DNA of 54,337 bases from assembly GCA_002224055.1 (NCBI GenBank), contig AZLU01000186.1, positions 1-54,337 on the forward strand. The letters are read 5' to 3'. Origin of the DNA: Pezizomycotina sp. ARF18 (taxonomy: Eukaryota > Ascomycota). Made by a program: the position numbers and the translations under genes. Below the pieces are notes generated by a model, which made no database searches, was not told the DNA's origin, and saw nothing but the letters and a program-made list of their open reading frames with translations. Positions 24,401 to 35,625 of this stretch are shown piece after piece (position 1 is the first letter of the stretch; each line of letters starts with the position of its first letter).

Positions 24401-26345
24401 GGCGTAGGAAGGAGCGCGAGATGGCTAAGACGCCAGTCAACCCCCGAACCTCTCATATGGACCTGGACTCGGACAGTGAAGAAAATCTTACTGACGTCGA
24501 AATGGTTCAGAAGAAACCTGCCACCAAGCAAGTCAAACCAACCCGAACACCATTTCGCGTATACAACCACCGTCGTCGGCATCCTCATTGCCTCAGAAGC
24601 AGAGCGCCTTGAAGAAGCCTATCCGTGGCCGCCACCAAAGGAAGCTGGTGTCCAGTCAGTCAAGTCGAAACAAGCACCTGTCAATATCAGGCTGGGGACG
24701 GCTTCTCAGAGAGCGATGGATCAGAGAAAGGTAAGCTAGCACTGGTTTCTACTTTATCTATGTATTATTCCCGCTAACGAATATACTTTTATGCTCAGAT
24801 TCCGGCGTCTACCGCAACCCTAGTAAACGCTATGGCAAAATCTTTCGATTCAGGAAAGGAAGAACCGCAATCGGCCCAGCCAACTCCGTCCTTATCTAAT
24901 GCTTCTTCGAGCTCGAGCCTTAAATCAGGCAAGTCGATGCCTCTATCACTGCCGCGGCCAAGGCGCAGAAAAAAGTAAGCTTCGGCCTATGAACCCCTTT
25001 TTTCCAGATCGATACAGTGATACTGACTTGATATTAGGAGCAGGAGGAAGCCCAGAGAAAGGCTGCGCAGAGGCAAGAAATTGAGCGCAGAAGGCAGGAG
25101 AATCAGCGCCGGGAAGAGGAGAAGAAGCAAGCACAGGTGAACCGTATGAAGAAAGCTGCTGAAAAGGTAAATACCAAATACGGTCCTTGACGAGCAACAT
25201 CTACTTTGCCGGGCAAATCACTAATTACTAATTCGGATTATCAGGCCCAGGAAGAAGAATCGAAAAAGAAGGCGCAGAACAATACAAGGCCTGGGTTTAC
25301 GAATGCAAAGAATCTCCCACGTGGGTTAGCTGCCGCGACTTTGAAAAAGGCTGCGGAGGCACAGCTACAAAACACGAATGAACCAACGCAGCCCGAACTT
25401 AAGCGCCAACCTAAACGCCTCTTCCAGAACGAATTGGAAGAACAAGAGCACCAAAAGCCGCGCGCGGAACCTATTCAGTCCGTTCAATCTACCCATTCCA
25501 AGCAGCAACTACAACCGCCCCAGCAACCGGAAGCGAAGCGCCGCAAGACAGACGACCGCCAGGATGACACACGTGTGCAACAACAGCCAACCTACCAGTC
25601 TGGTCCTTCTGGTGCGATGCGTCAGTCAAATATGAAGAGGGATCCAATGCAGGCTCCAAAGCCGGCCTTGTTCAGTCACGGCTACACCCCGGCACCCTCG
25701 CATATGCAACATCATCCGCCGCCTTCGATGATGAAATCAACCCTTCAAATGGTTTCTTCCACTAAGGGACAGCAAGTCGCTGGCAGCGCTACACTTCCTC
25801 AATGGATGCCGTCAAGTTCTCCCAGGACAAGCTGAAATTCGCAACCCCGGTCCCTCGAAAAATATTGCTGCTGCTTTGGCCTCTAAGATGTCTCCGCAAT
25901 ATACTAACGGCGACTCTATCGAACTCCCCGACATTCCTTCTGAGTACGTATTTCTTTTCTGTTCTGGTTTCCTTGATATTGATATTGAATTGGCCTATTG
26001 CTTTTTTGCTAACCAATGACCCTATCGCTCCAACAGCTCTGAGGATGAAGACGAAGACAACGACCCCTTTAACGTTCCCGAATGGCTGAGTCACCAGAAC
26101 TCCGCCAGGCTTTGCACAACCAGATGTATATGGATCCTGAAGCTGTCTTCGGTCCTATGGCACCTCTCTCAATGGAAGAAATCTTCAAAGGCAAAGAACG
26201 ATCGCATGCCCGTTTCCGCGCCAGAACCAGCTCCGCGAACTGGTCCGGTCAAGATAAACTTACGGCAGCCGAAATCGAAGCGGACCGGATCGAGAGACAA
26301 CGACTTATTGAAAACAAGAAATGGGTTTTCCGGCCCCCACAGTAA
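21401..26345 (+). CDS. INCENP: INCENP (inner centromere protein, chromosomal passenger complex scaffold)
   Basis: INCENP is the scaffold that binds Survivin/Borealin through its N-terminus and activates Aurora kinase through its C-terminal IN-box at inner centromeres and the spindle midzone. The start ATG 21401 gives MAPRSLVAQVGSANWV and NEFEWLNEHMADIF, then KTPGRMRGKTPRTARK in exon 2, the expected N-terminal helix and basic TPR motif. The middle is long, acidic and Ser/Pro-rich, followed from about 24120 to 25300 by a long Glu/Arg/Gln coiled coil (single alpha-helix type). The C-terminus is the diagnostic IN-box: NDPFNVPEWLSH, then DPEAVFGPMAPLSMEEIF, FRARTSSANWSGQDKL and TAAEIEADR, ending at TAA 26343-26345. 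Introns seen: 21576-21719, 21811-21873, 24731-24798, 24975-25037, 25167-25244 and 25944-26036. The length is about 1,475 codons. At least six frame changes occur, mostly in the low-complexity middle. Confidence 0.93.
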
Positions 26346-27061
26346 ATTGCGCACACTTTTTGTGCCTTTTTTTTTTTTCCTTTCAATTACTTCGCATTAG
26401 TTATCCACTCTTATTATTTGACTACCTTCATGATTACGCCGTTATCTCTACTGCCGTCACGCTCCATTCATAACGCGTCATTATTCTACGGTTCGATCGA
26501 TTTCCTAATTACGAGTACCTTTCATTCTGCCTTTTTTCATCAAAATTGCGAACCCGTTTGTTTCTTATTTGGAGTCGTTTGTTCATCCAGAACCGCGATT
26601 TGTATTATAGCTGCTGCTTACTGGTTACCAGTTGTTCTTGTTTTTTTGCGTTTCTCAACCTGTCCTTTCTTAATCCTTGTTTATAAATGGCTTTCTTCTT
26701 CCCTCATTTTACTTATTTTACATCGTTGGGTTTGGCTACTAGTTCAAAGTAGTATGGAGGACTTTTCTGCATTCCCATAACGTGTGCGCTGACGATAAAA
26801 GTGCAGTCTTACAATACCTATGTATATGGATACCAAAAAGAACAAAGCATTAGGCCGCTGTTGTCCGTTTATATTCATTTTGTATCATAGGAAGCGGAGG
26901 ATCTGATGTTTTTCTCAGGATAAAATATTAATCCATCTCAACAGTATCACCGTGATACTAATCATAAATTTCTGCCTTCTTATGATGGTTTGGTTCTCTT
27001 TGAAGTGCATGCAGTAAATTTTTTTTATTTTTTTTACTAGTTGAAAATTCAATGGAGCAAC
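26346..27061. other. Convergent intergenic region between INCENP and CNS1
   Basis: This 716-bp, T-rich region separates two facing stop codons. A 120-codon open frame at 26418-26780 is rich in Phe, Leu, Ser and Ile, as expected for T-rich UTR sequence read in frame. It has no start context or homology signal and is not called. Confidence 0.6.
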
Positions 27062-28329
27062 CTATACAAGATTCTTCTTCTTCCACCCTTCAATGAACTC
27101 CGTCACCCTCTTCTTTGGCACGACGAGTAAGCTCACGACCCCATCCACACTTCCAGCTTGCCTTCTCCAAGTATTTTCCCTATTGTGATATTCTTTCCCA
27201 TCTTACTTAACCCACTTTATCGTGCATGCCGTACTTCTTCTTTTCCGCAAACACGTCTACAGCATCCACGGACCCGTACTCCCTCGCCGTATCCCACGGC
27301 GGCGGATTATCCGGCGCCAGTATCTCTTGCAGCTGTTCGTACGGCGTAATGTCCTCCGGGAACGACTGGATGAAATCCGACTGCGAGTGAAGCGGATACA
27401 GCATAACCACCGGAAAACAGAGCGTCGAGCCCGGATCAGTGGGCTCCGACAGCGACATGGGGGAATCGCCGAGGTCGGGCAGCTGCGTCGTGGTCACGCG
27501 GACGGCAATATTCCGCTTCCTCAGAGCGGCTCTTAAGGCGTTGTCTTTGGCTCTCTTGGCTTGCTCGCGCTCTACTCTTGCTTTGTTTGCGGCGTCGACG
27601 ACGGCTTTCCTCTTGTCGATACTTTCGGATACGGAAGTTAGAGCCTTGTTTTCCGGGTCGACGGACAGGCCACGGTCGGCGCAGTCTCTGGCTTCGTCGA
27701 GCTTGTCGAGAGCGAGGCACGCGCGAGCGGCCCGGTACCAGGCTTTCACGTTATTCGGTTTAACTTTATAGCTTCGGCGCAGTCGAGGTTCACGCGGCGA
27801 TAATTTTCTGATATTGTCGCAGGAAGGCGAGCAAGTCGCAAGGAGCTGTTAGTTAGAGACATGTTAGGAAAAAAAAAGAAAGAAAAAAAAAAAAAAAAAA
27901 AAAAAACAAAGGACATAGAAGCAAAACGTAAATCGAAACTGAAGGGCAAAACGCACTAAGCTCGAGATTACACGCCGCCTGGTTCGCATAGCAAGCCTCA
28001 TCAATGTCCTTCTTGCCGCACTTGACCTCGAGCGCCTGCGTGTAGTAGTGTATAGCATCGTTCCATCGCTTTTCCCGGAAGCTCTCGTTTCCGTGTTCTC
28101 GGAAGTTCTGTGCCACTTCCTCGGGCGGACCTTCGTATGCCAGCGCCTTTATAGCTTCGAGGGCCGAGTTGGAGTTGCCGGCCTCCTCGGCTTCCAGGGC
28201 GTTCATGAAAAGCGGCATCTTGGCCATGTTCGCCAGCTTCTCCTCCAGCGGCCGGTCCGGCGCAGGCTGTGGACCTATAACCGGAGCCGCTGCGGTAGCG
28301 CTTTCATTTGTGGAGTCAGGTTCTACCAT
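27062..28329 (-). CDS. CNS1: Hsp90/Hsp70 co-chaperone Cns1/TTC4 (TPR protein with wheel domain)
   Basis: Cns1/TTC4 bridges Hsp70 and Hsp90 in the cytosol. The start is ATG 28329 (MVEPDSTNES). Residues near 30-55 read LEEKLANMAKMPLFMNALE, the typical N-terminus. TPR 1 is NFREHGNESFREKRWNDAI, TPR 2 contains DEACYANQAACNLEL, and TPR 3 is VKAWYRAARACLALDKLDEA. An intron (27808-27956) with a GTGCGT donor contains a long T tract on the coding strand and CTAAC-type branch sites; splicing joins NLEL to KNYRRVNLDCAEAI exactly. The C-terminal wheel domain follows (FIQSFPEDITPYEQLQEIL, WDTAREYGSVDAV), then across two shifts near 27205 and 27125 KNITIGKILGEGKLEVW and VVSLLVVPKKRVTEFIEGW to TAG 27062. The length is about 372 codons, as expected. 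It faces INCENP and shares a 330-bp promoter with SNU23. Confidence 0.93.
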
Positions 28330-28659
28330 AACTAAAGACTAAAAGGCTTCGAGGAACAATTTTTGGTTATCAGATTATAGAGTGATCTGAACCTCCTATA
28401 GCTTGCAGCGGTCAATTAAAAGAGTTTCTGTGTAACAGGAAACAGCTATATTTAAAATTTCTTGAGGCTCTTTTGCCTTTTCTTATTTTCTTTTTTCACT
28501 ATTGAACAACACGAACCAGAAAAACCTACCTAAGGAATTGAATGACTCGATCCATTACTATCCCCAAACACCTACTATCACGAACGGAAAAGCATCTAAG
28601 TCATCCCATTTCCGTTTCCTTCCTCTCCACTTACATACTTACACAGCTCACAACGCACA
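28330..28659. promoter_or_regulatory. Bidirectional promoter, CNS1/SNU23
   Basis: The two start codons are 330 bp apart and face outward. The SNU23 side is pyrimidine-rich near 28465-28500 and 28610-28630. No specific factor site is assigned. Confidence 0.6.
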
Positions 28660-29385
28660 ATGTCATCGAAAGGGGTTTACGGGAACAAGCCGGGCAAGGC
28701 GACACGTCCGGATTCCGGCGGACGTGGACAGGGATGAATACACCGCCAAAGCCGCCGAAAGAGAAGCCCGCGAGCGCGCCGAGGCCAAAGCGCGCTACGA
28801 AGCTAAAGCAGCGGGAAAAAAGTTTTACGGCATCAAATCGGGCGACGACGAAAAGAAACCGAAGTTCGACGAGGATAAAATGATTGAAGCCCGCCGCGAG
28901 CGGATAAACGTCGAGGAAAACCTGAACAAGGTAACGCTGGTCCCCGCCGGTGCGGTCGGAAGGAAGGGCAAAGGCGCGGGTTTCTACTGCGAGTTTCTGC
29001 GATCTCAATTACAAGAACTCGCTGGAGTGGGTCGAGCATCTGAACAGCAAGCAGCACTTAGCCAACACGGGTCAGAGCGACGTCGTGAAGAGGGCGACCC
29101 TGGAGGAAGTACTGGAGCGGTTGGCATGGCTGAAGAGCAAGAAGGAAGAGGCCGAGAAGGAGAACTACGACCTCAAGCAGAGGGTCGCCGAGAGAATCAA
29201 GCTGGAAGAGAAGGAGGCCACAGAGAAGAAGGAGAGGAAGAGGATAAAGAAGGAAAGCAGAAGGAGAAGAAGCAGGAGGCCAAGAAGCAGAAGGATGCAG
29301 AGGATGATATTGAGATGGATAATGATGCGGCGATCATGGCCAGGATGATGGGATTTGGAGGATTCGGAGCACTAAGAACAAATGA
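28660..29385 (+). CDS. SNU23: Snu23/ZMAT2, U4/U6.U5 tri-snRNP zinc-finger protein
   Basis: Snu23 is a pre-catalytic spliceosome (B complex) protein. ATG 28660 gives MSSKGVYGNKPGK. A short stretch in the next frame reads TSGFRRTW, the conserved FRRTWD block, and then RDEYTAKAAEREARERAEAK continues in a third frame; DKMIEARRERINVEENLNKV and LVPAGAVGRKGKGAGFYCEF follow. The matrin/U1-type C2H2 finger is assembled across a shift near 29000: CEF then CDLNYKNSLEWVEHLNSKQH, giving C-x2-C-x12-H-x5-H. ATLEEVLERLAWLKSKKEEA is the family helix after the finger. The tail is Lys/Glu-rich, then DAAIMARMMGFGGFG and, after a last shift, STKNK to TGA 29383-29385. The length is about 241 codons, as expected, with no intron seen. 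Its 3' end faces the cyclophilin 278 bp away. Confidence 0.92.
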
Positions 29386-29663
29386 GGGATCAGGGTCATT
29401 TCTTATTATATTATTATTTTCTCCCTTTGTGACTGGGTCTTTCTGTACACTATATTAAACGGCATCGGCGTTGTGATTTTCCTGATGTTTCTAACAGTAG
29501 CGTTGGTATTTAAAGTTTATATCATTTGGAATCATTAATTAGTTTGCATCTATAAAAATCCCACAAAGCGCTCTATTGCCTATCGTACATGATCGACCAG
29601 ACTAGATGTCTCATCTGTTACAAGTTCCCCACCCCCACCCCCTTCCCTATTTCCCTGAGCCTA

Positions 29664-30306
29664 TCAGTACATCCCCTCTGTCGCCAAGGGGTTCGCATGC
29701 ACCGTAATTCTTTCTATACGGACCTCCCTCTTGGGCCTGTGCTTCTTGTCCGTCTCCAGGTTCTCCAGCATCTCGAGCGCGCCGCCGTCCCAGCACCATC
29801 GATCACCCTCCCAAACACAGTATTCTTGCCGTCGAGATGCGGTTGTTTCGCGTACGTTATGAAGAACTGCGAGCCGTTTGTGTCCGGGCCAGAATTAGCC
29901 ATAGACACTATGCCCCGCGCGTTGTGCCGTAGCGCCGGCCGGATCTCGTCCGCGAATTTGTCGCCCCATATCGACTTGCCGTTCTTGCCAGGCTTCTCGG
30001 ATGGATCACCGGTTTGGACGATGAAGGCAGGTATGGACCGGTGGAAGAGGCAGTTGTCGTAGTAGCCCGAAGCGCAGAGAGCGAGGAAATTCTAGAAGGA
30101 GAAAGATAATCCTTAGCAATAAGAAACGATGCGCAAAATCGAACTGTAGGAGAAAAGAAGCCGTACCTCTGCCGTCTTCGGGACTGCTTCGCAGAATACT
30201 TCGATCTTCAGGTCGCCGACCCCGTGTGAAGCTACCATATAAAAACAAGTTATTACAACATATACCTCGGCCTGAATATTATTGGCATACATACCGTCAC
30301 CGACAT
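29664..30306 (-). CDS. cyp10: PPIL3-type cyclophilin (peptidyl-prolyl cis-trans isomerase)
   Basis: A single-domain cyclophilin of the PPIL3/Cyp10 group; the human orthologue is found in spliceosomes. Exon 1 (30295-30306) encodes MSVT, exon 2 (30167-30231) LHT then, after a 1-base shift, [18 protein letters not shown], and exon 3 (29664-30091) the rest. Introns 30232-30294 and 30092-30166 are clean GT..AG. Active-site elements are visible: the Arg in [36 protein letters not shown] and [15 protein letters not shown]. The residue at the position of the cyclosporin-contact Trp of CypA is His (PHLDG), a PPIL3-group feature, so cyclosporin binding is probably weak (inference). The tail [10 protein letters not shown] ends at TGA 29664. 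The length is about 167 codons. It is divergent from TMLH. Confidence 0.93.
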
Positions 30307-30509
30307 GGTTCTGTTGCAGCTGCTTGGCGACAATTCTGTTTTTGTTGTTTTTTGTGTGTCAATCGACAAAGCTCGAAATAAGAAGTTTTGAAGCTTTTGG
30401 CGCCGTGTTATAATAGCATCGTGTGGTATAATAATACCTAAGTAACGATGCTCCAGATTTAGTAGTTTGTTCCAGAGCTGCACTTTGATGCACGCTTCTA
30501 CGTCAGGAA

Positions 30510-30549
<40 letters not shown>

Positions 30550-30951
30550 CCCAATGGTGCGCACCTTCTTTACTCTTTTCTTTTGCATGTACCCTTGGAA
30601 TCCCAGAAGAACCCGCTTTAATCCGAGGGCCAAATGAAAATTGATCGTGCCACTAAAAATTACTATTCGCTCAATCTGGTCTATACTTGCACTTGCTACG
30701 ATCGGGGGAAAGAGAGGCAGTGGGCACACTCCTTACTCGTCCATTCTCTTTTTCCCGTGGTTCTTTCCCGCTTCTTGCAGATTTAGATCCTAAAAGCAAT
30801 TGGTGTACACACACTCCCTCTCGCCGTCTCTGTTCAATTACTTCTAGCGACCTTATTCACGAAGGATTCCCCTCTCCTCTCCTCTGACGTTATCTTTATT
30901 TCAAATTTTCTACCCTTGAGACAAAGTTCTCAGGTTAACTAGAGAGAAACC
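30307..30951. promoter_or_regulatory. Divergent intergenic region cyclophilin/TMLH with T37 tract
   Basis: The region between two outward-facing starts is 645 bp. A T37 run (30513-30549) lies about 205 bp upstream of the cyclophilin ATG and 400 bp upstream of the TMLH ATG, the arrangement of a nucleosome-excluding poly(dA:dT) promoter tract. That function is an inference. C/T-rich sequence precedes the TMLH start (about 30735-30910). Confidence 0.5.
30513..30549. repeat. T37 homopolymer
   Basis: An uninterrupted T run in the shared cyclophilin/TMLH promoter region. Confidence 0.95.
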
Positions 30952-33254
30952 ATGGCTTCTAAACGTATTCTCAAACAGCGTCGTGCCTAATTCAGAGGAG
31001 GTATGTCACTTATTACGAATTACCATTTTACATTTCCTAAGGCACATATTGGACATTGGCTAACTACAACAAAAACACCTGCCGCAAAATCGCTTGGCCT
31101 TGAATCAGCCCTAAATGCGCTCACCATCAGGTCCCGGGTTCCCAATTATTGCGGCGTAGTGCGCTCGGAGCCCGTCAGCTGTCTTCAACATTTGACGGCG
31201 GTCTTGATGAGCCAGCTTCAACTTCCCAAAAACCTTCCGGCACTCCAATGCCCGGATTTAGCAACGTTCGCAGCAGAACCTTCAACGTTACGCGAGTGGA
31301 TGCAAAGCCGGAGATATCGAAACACCATAAGATCAGTGTCGACGATAAGAAGATCCTCGTGCCTTGGGAAGAAGGCAAGACGAGCTTATTGTGAGTCTCG
31401 TCTTTGATCAGCCCTCGTATTGTCATTTCAAAACATTTACTGGAATATCTACTAACTCCATAATTTAATTGAAAAAGACCGTTTGCTGACTTTAATTGAT
31501 ATATAGCCAACATATATGGCTAAGGTCTGTGAAAGAAGCTACTGGTCAAAGAGTTACACCAACTCGCTTCTTTAAAATTATCATTTAAATAATAACTCTT
31601 TCGGATCAGAGACCATTGCCAATGCTCCCAGTGCTTTCACCCCGAGACAAACAACGGCTACTCGACACATTCTCAGTACGCAAGCACCAATTACAAGTAT
31701 ACCTAAGGCTCAAAAACTCATACTGATTCGAACTTTATAGATACCCGGTCAATCCAGCCAGCAGATGTCAAGACAGAAGACGAAGGCTTGAGAATAACAT
31801 GTTAGACAACCACAAAATCGCTTTTTCTTGACCATGCGCCAATAAGTACTAATACCAATATACCTTGAAGGGCAGAACGACAACCACGAGAGCCTTTACA
31901 CGTGGGAGTGGCTGCATCGGCACTCTTATGCGCCAAGACTCGAAAATACCTCTCCCCACAGTAAGTTCTCGTGCTCCTCAATCGACACATGTATATATTC
32001 GCAAATTGATTGAGTTATGCTGATAGCAATACCTTCTGGTAGATTCAGCTATTGGGGAAAGGAAATAGAGAGCGATCCGCCTGTGGTCGATTATCAGAAG
32101 GTCATGGAATCAGATGAGGGCGTAGCCGAATGGACGTCTCAAATTGTAAGTTTACGAAAACTTTTCATGTTCCTTCTAATAATGAATACGACTACTGAGG
32201 AATATTAATTTAGGAAAAATTTGGATTCTGTTTTGTAGAAGGCGTCCTGTGAGCCCCGAAGAGACAAAGAAACTTGTGGAAAGAATAGCATTCATACGTC
32301 CAACGCACTATGGTATTTCCCTCAGCCTGTGTTGATCCATGGCGATATTCTAAACCAGTGTAATCCTCGTCTTTTTTCTAGGTGGTTTCTGGGATTTCAC
32401 AAGCGATTTGGCCAAGAAAGACACCGCATACACGACCCTGGCGCTCGGCGCTCACACTGACACCACCTACTTCAGCGAACCAGCGGACTGCAAATGTTCC
32501 ATTTGCTAGATTTTCACTCAGGCTCGGGCGGCCAGTCATTATTGGTAGATGGTTTTAGGGCTGCGCGTATCCTTCGCCACGAAAAACCTCAATCTTATCG
32601 AATACTCTCCTCCGTCCGTGTACCGTCCCACAGCTCGGGTAACGAGGACGTCAGCATTCAACCATTTTCGCCGTTTCCGGTATTCAATCATCATCCGTGA
32701 ACGGAGAACTAATACAGGTGCGGTGGAACAATGACGACAGGGCCACAATGGATAGGTGGAACGACCCGAAGATGTCCTTCATTTTTACGATGCAATCCGA
32801 GATTGGAATGCATTACTCAAAAGGGAGGATGGCGAGTATTGGGAGCAGTTGAAACCTGGACGAGCATTGAGTACGTACTGGTGGTTATTCCAATCTAATC
32901 AATGTTACAACTTTCTGGCTTAAAGGCACCATAGCACTGACAGTACGACAATCAGTTTTCGACAACTGGAGAGTCTTGCACGGCCGTGCTGCATTCACAG
33001 GCTATAGGCGGATGTGTGGCGCTTATGGTACGTTGCTTTTCCAAAATAAAAAGTCGATAAAAATAAAAATAAAAGAGAAGGCCCTATGTTCCCACGATAG
33101 CAGACTAATAGATTGTCGTACCAGTTAACCATGATGACTTCCAATCAAGACTAGGATGACCAATTTGGTCGTCAAGAGTCCTAAAGGGCTTGTAGAGGAT
33201 GTAAGAAGGATATATATCCAGAAAAGACACTATACAATTATTGGATTGTTATGA
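30952..33254 (+). CDS. TMLH: Trimethyllysine dioxygenase (carnitine biosynthesis)
   Basis: An Fe(II)/2-oxoglutarate enzyme that hydroxylates N6-trimethyllysine, the first step of carnitine synthesis, usually mitochondrial. The proposed first exon (ATG 30952, donor 31001) meets an in-frame stop unless one base is wrong. Exon 2 (from 31131) begins with a targeting-like stretch, LLRRSALGARQLSSTF. The N-terminal GBBH-like domain has the metal-binding cluster RDHCQCSQCFHP (31608-31643). The catalytic domain reads GGFWDFTSDLAKKDTAYTT and then ALGAHTDTTYFSEPA with HTD at 32453-32461; then LLVDGFRAA, VRVPSHSSGNEDV, PVFNHHP, QVRWNNDDRATMDRW, EYWEQLKPGRAL, FDNWRVLHGR (distal iron-binding His at 32979-32981) and AFTGYRRMCGAY with the 2-oxoglutarate-binding Arg. 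The last exon has NHDDFQSRLRMTN (one shift) and a stop at 33252-33254. Several introns and four or more frame changes make exon edges approximate. Confidence 0.92.
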
Positions 33255-34144
33255 TTCTTGGACCTTTATTATCTAGAAATAAGGCGCTTTGATCGAAAAT
33301 TTCGCTATATCGTAACCATTTCACACAAATCCTTGTTATTATTCAAATTTTTTTTTTCCCTTGTTCGTCTCCTGTATCTGTAAATCCGGTCATGCTTTAC
33401 TACTATTCTCTTTCTATAAGTTTCTCTTATTGGCGGCATTTCTATGTTACCTCTCCATCTGTACGGGTTAAATGGGATTATACAACAAAGAACACCAACA
33501 AACAACTTTGACAGATAAACGAAAGTATAAATGGACAGCAGCAGATTTGGTAGATATTATTATCCCTAGACAGTCCACTATCACTTCTAGAAATTTTCGA
33601 GGCTCCTGTCAGCCCTTTACGTCTTCACTTGATCAATTTTTATTATAACTTGAAAACACTTATTCAATAGCAATTCTTATTCAGTGACGTTGGACAGACC
33701 AAATTTGCTTTTCAGCCGGTAGAAACCGAGAGACCTTAAAACAATTTAAATTTTCAATTTCTGCTTGAATAAAATTCTCCTGAGGTTTGCATGCAGCGAA
33801 ATTTCCTTTTTTTTTTTTCCTTTTTCCTTTTTCCTTTTTCCTTACTTTTTTATTTTTTCTGTTTTCTTTTTTTTCCGTTTTTTTTTTTTTTTTTTTGTCT
33901 CGGATTTATTCCCACTCTTCGACAAACCACAGCTGGTAAAAAAAAGAAAATTAATCAATAAATTTTCTTTTCTTTCAAAGAAAGAGGAAAAGTCCCTTTT
34001 CTATTTCCTCTCTCATTCATCAACTCTCATCCGACCACTCCATCGTAGAGCATCCATCCCTTCCAACAGCCCATTCTTCTCATCTGCGGCGGGAAAAAGC
34101 GAGGACAAACTACCATCGACAGTGTTTCCCCCGTCTATGGGACA
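33255..34144. other. Intergenic; C/T-rich leader of the cyclin gene
   Basis: 33255-33800 is AT-rich with nothing recognisable. From 33807 to about 34020 the plus strand is dense in pyrimidine, including repeated CCTTTTT units and a T17 run near 33881-33897. This is typical of a fungal core promoter and leader ahead of the ATG at 34145. Confidence 0.55.
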
Positions 34145-35625
34145 ATGCAGGGCGACATCATGAGTGTCAACCGCAGCAGTTCCAACAATAACAACTCTCA
34201 CAGCGCCGAGGAACCCGACGCGTATTTCGACCAATGGCTATTCACAGAGGAGGAGCTCGAAACACGCCGTCGAGACTGGACGGAATCAGCAAGGAGAAGG
34301 AGCGCGAATCGAGGGGCAAAGGGTGTAACTTCATACTTCAGGTCGGGATGCTGCTGGACTACCGCAGGTTACGCTAGCGACGGCCTCCGTATACCTCCAC
34401 CGGTTTACATGCGGAATCGCTAAAGAATTTCCATTACTACTATGACTTCTCACCATAAACTTCCTACACCACCATCTTTCAAATATGACGCTAGTGCATC
34501 TGTTTTTTTTTTTTTTTTCCCTTTAATACTAACGCGCGTTTATTTCTCCCCCGTCGCCGACAGAATATAGCGGCTACATCATTATATTTAGCGACCAAAA
34601 TCGAAGAAAACTGTCGGCAGCTCAAGGATTTAATACAGGCGGCGACTCGGAATCGCGCAAAAGAACAAGAACCTAGTGATAGACGAAGCGTCCAAGGAGT
34701 ACTGGAACTGGAACGACGTCATCCTGACGAATGAGAGATCCTGATGGCCAGACTGTGCTTCGGGACTTTACCTTCGAGCAACCTTACAAGCTCCTGACGG
34801 ACTTTTCCAGGATGGTGGCTCAGGTTCGCACCAGAAGGACTGATAGGGCGGCGTGGGCATTCGTTAACGACAGCTACCTTACAACAATGTGTCTCGCCTT
34901 CAAACCTTCCGTCATCGCCGCCGCTTCGCTCTACTGGGCAGCTAAGTACATCGACAGGCCACTGCGGATCAGGGAGGAACCGTGGTGGAGGTGCTGGACA
35001 TCAAGCTGCTGGATATCAAGCGGGCTTGCAATTATATGGCGGAGCTCTACGAGTCAGTATTCTCTGCAGTCATGTTAGATTCACTTCTTTTCCAAATCCC
35101 ACGGTCCCTTTCCCTTTTTTTCTTTCCGTTTAACTAAGACTTTCTTCCCCTTTGATAATATAGGAACAACCCCTTCGCAACGCTGATAACAAGTATGTAA
35201 CTACCCGGAAAACGACAGCGTAGATAACCGGACGAGGTCGCCAACGTCAGCCCGGACATTACCGCCAATACGCCTCCCGCGATCCCGCCATCTAGCGCCA
35301 CAATGGGATCCGCCTCATCTACACAATCGCATCGCGCGCCCAACGGTAGGGGTAGGGACGAGCGGCACGTGCTTCCCACGAGCGCCCCCTCTCCAGTAGC
35401 GCAAATAATGTAAGCAAGGACAACACGGACCGGGAAAGGAACAACAACAACAACACAACGCACACCACACCAAGGCCACGGTAAGAGCAACGGGTCGGCT
35501 CGTAGGGACACCGCGGCATCGGCAAGCTTCGACCACGATGGAGATCGACGACGACAAGGAAGAAGGGAGTACGATAGAGAGGAGGCGAGCTATGACCCAA
35601 ACAAACCCACTACTTCCCCTCCCTA
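34145..35625 (+). CDS. pch1: Cyclin K/T-type cyclin (Pch1-like, partner of a Cdk9/Cdk12-type kinase)
   Basis: The regulatory subunit of a transcriptional CDK that phosphorylates RNA polymerase II CTD and Spt5. ATG 34145 gives MQGDIMSVNRSSSNNNN then FDQWLFTEEEL. In a shifted frame the sequence is TPSRLDGISKEKERESRGKG then NFILQVGMLL, and LPQVTLATASVYLHRF follows in a third frame: the first half of cyclin box 1. The next exon (acceptor 34562-34563) reads NIAATSLYLATKIEENCRQL, the diagnostic KIEEN motif, then in other frames DFTFEQPYKLLTDF, AWAFVNDSYLTTMCLAFKPS and VIAAASLYWAAKYIDRP (box 2), and VLDIKLLDIKRACNYMAELY. Intron 35053-35163 follows, then NNPFATLITS and a low-complexity Thr/Gln/Arg tail ending YDPNKPTTSPP at TAA 35623-35625. 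The donor of the first intron appears to lack one base. Assignment to Pch1 rather than Ctk2 rests on motif memory. Confidence 0.87.

Noticed and set aside
26418-26780. Hydrophobic 120-codon frame downstream of INCENP
   Set aside because: T-rich 3' flank gives Phe/Leu/Ser/Ile-rich frames; the position between convergent genes and the lack of a start context argue against a gene.
30952-30987. MASKRILK as the first exon of a Ubc4/5-type E2 gene
   Set aside because: Only eight residues match and no E2 core follows; the downstream exons are clearly TMLH.
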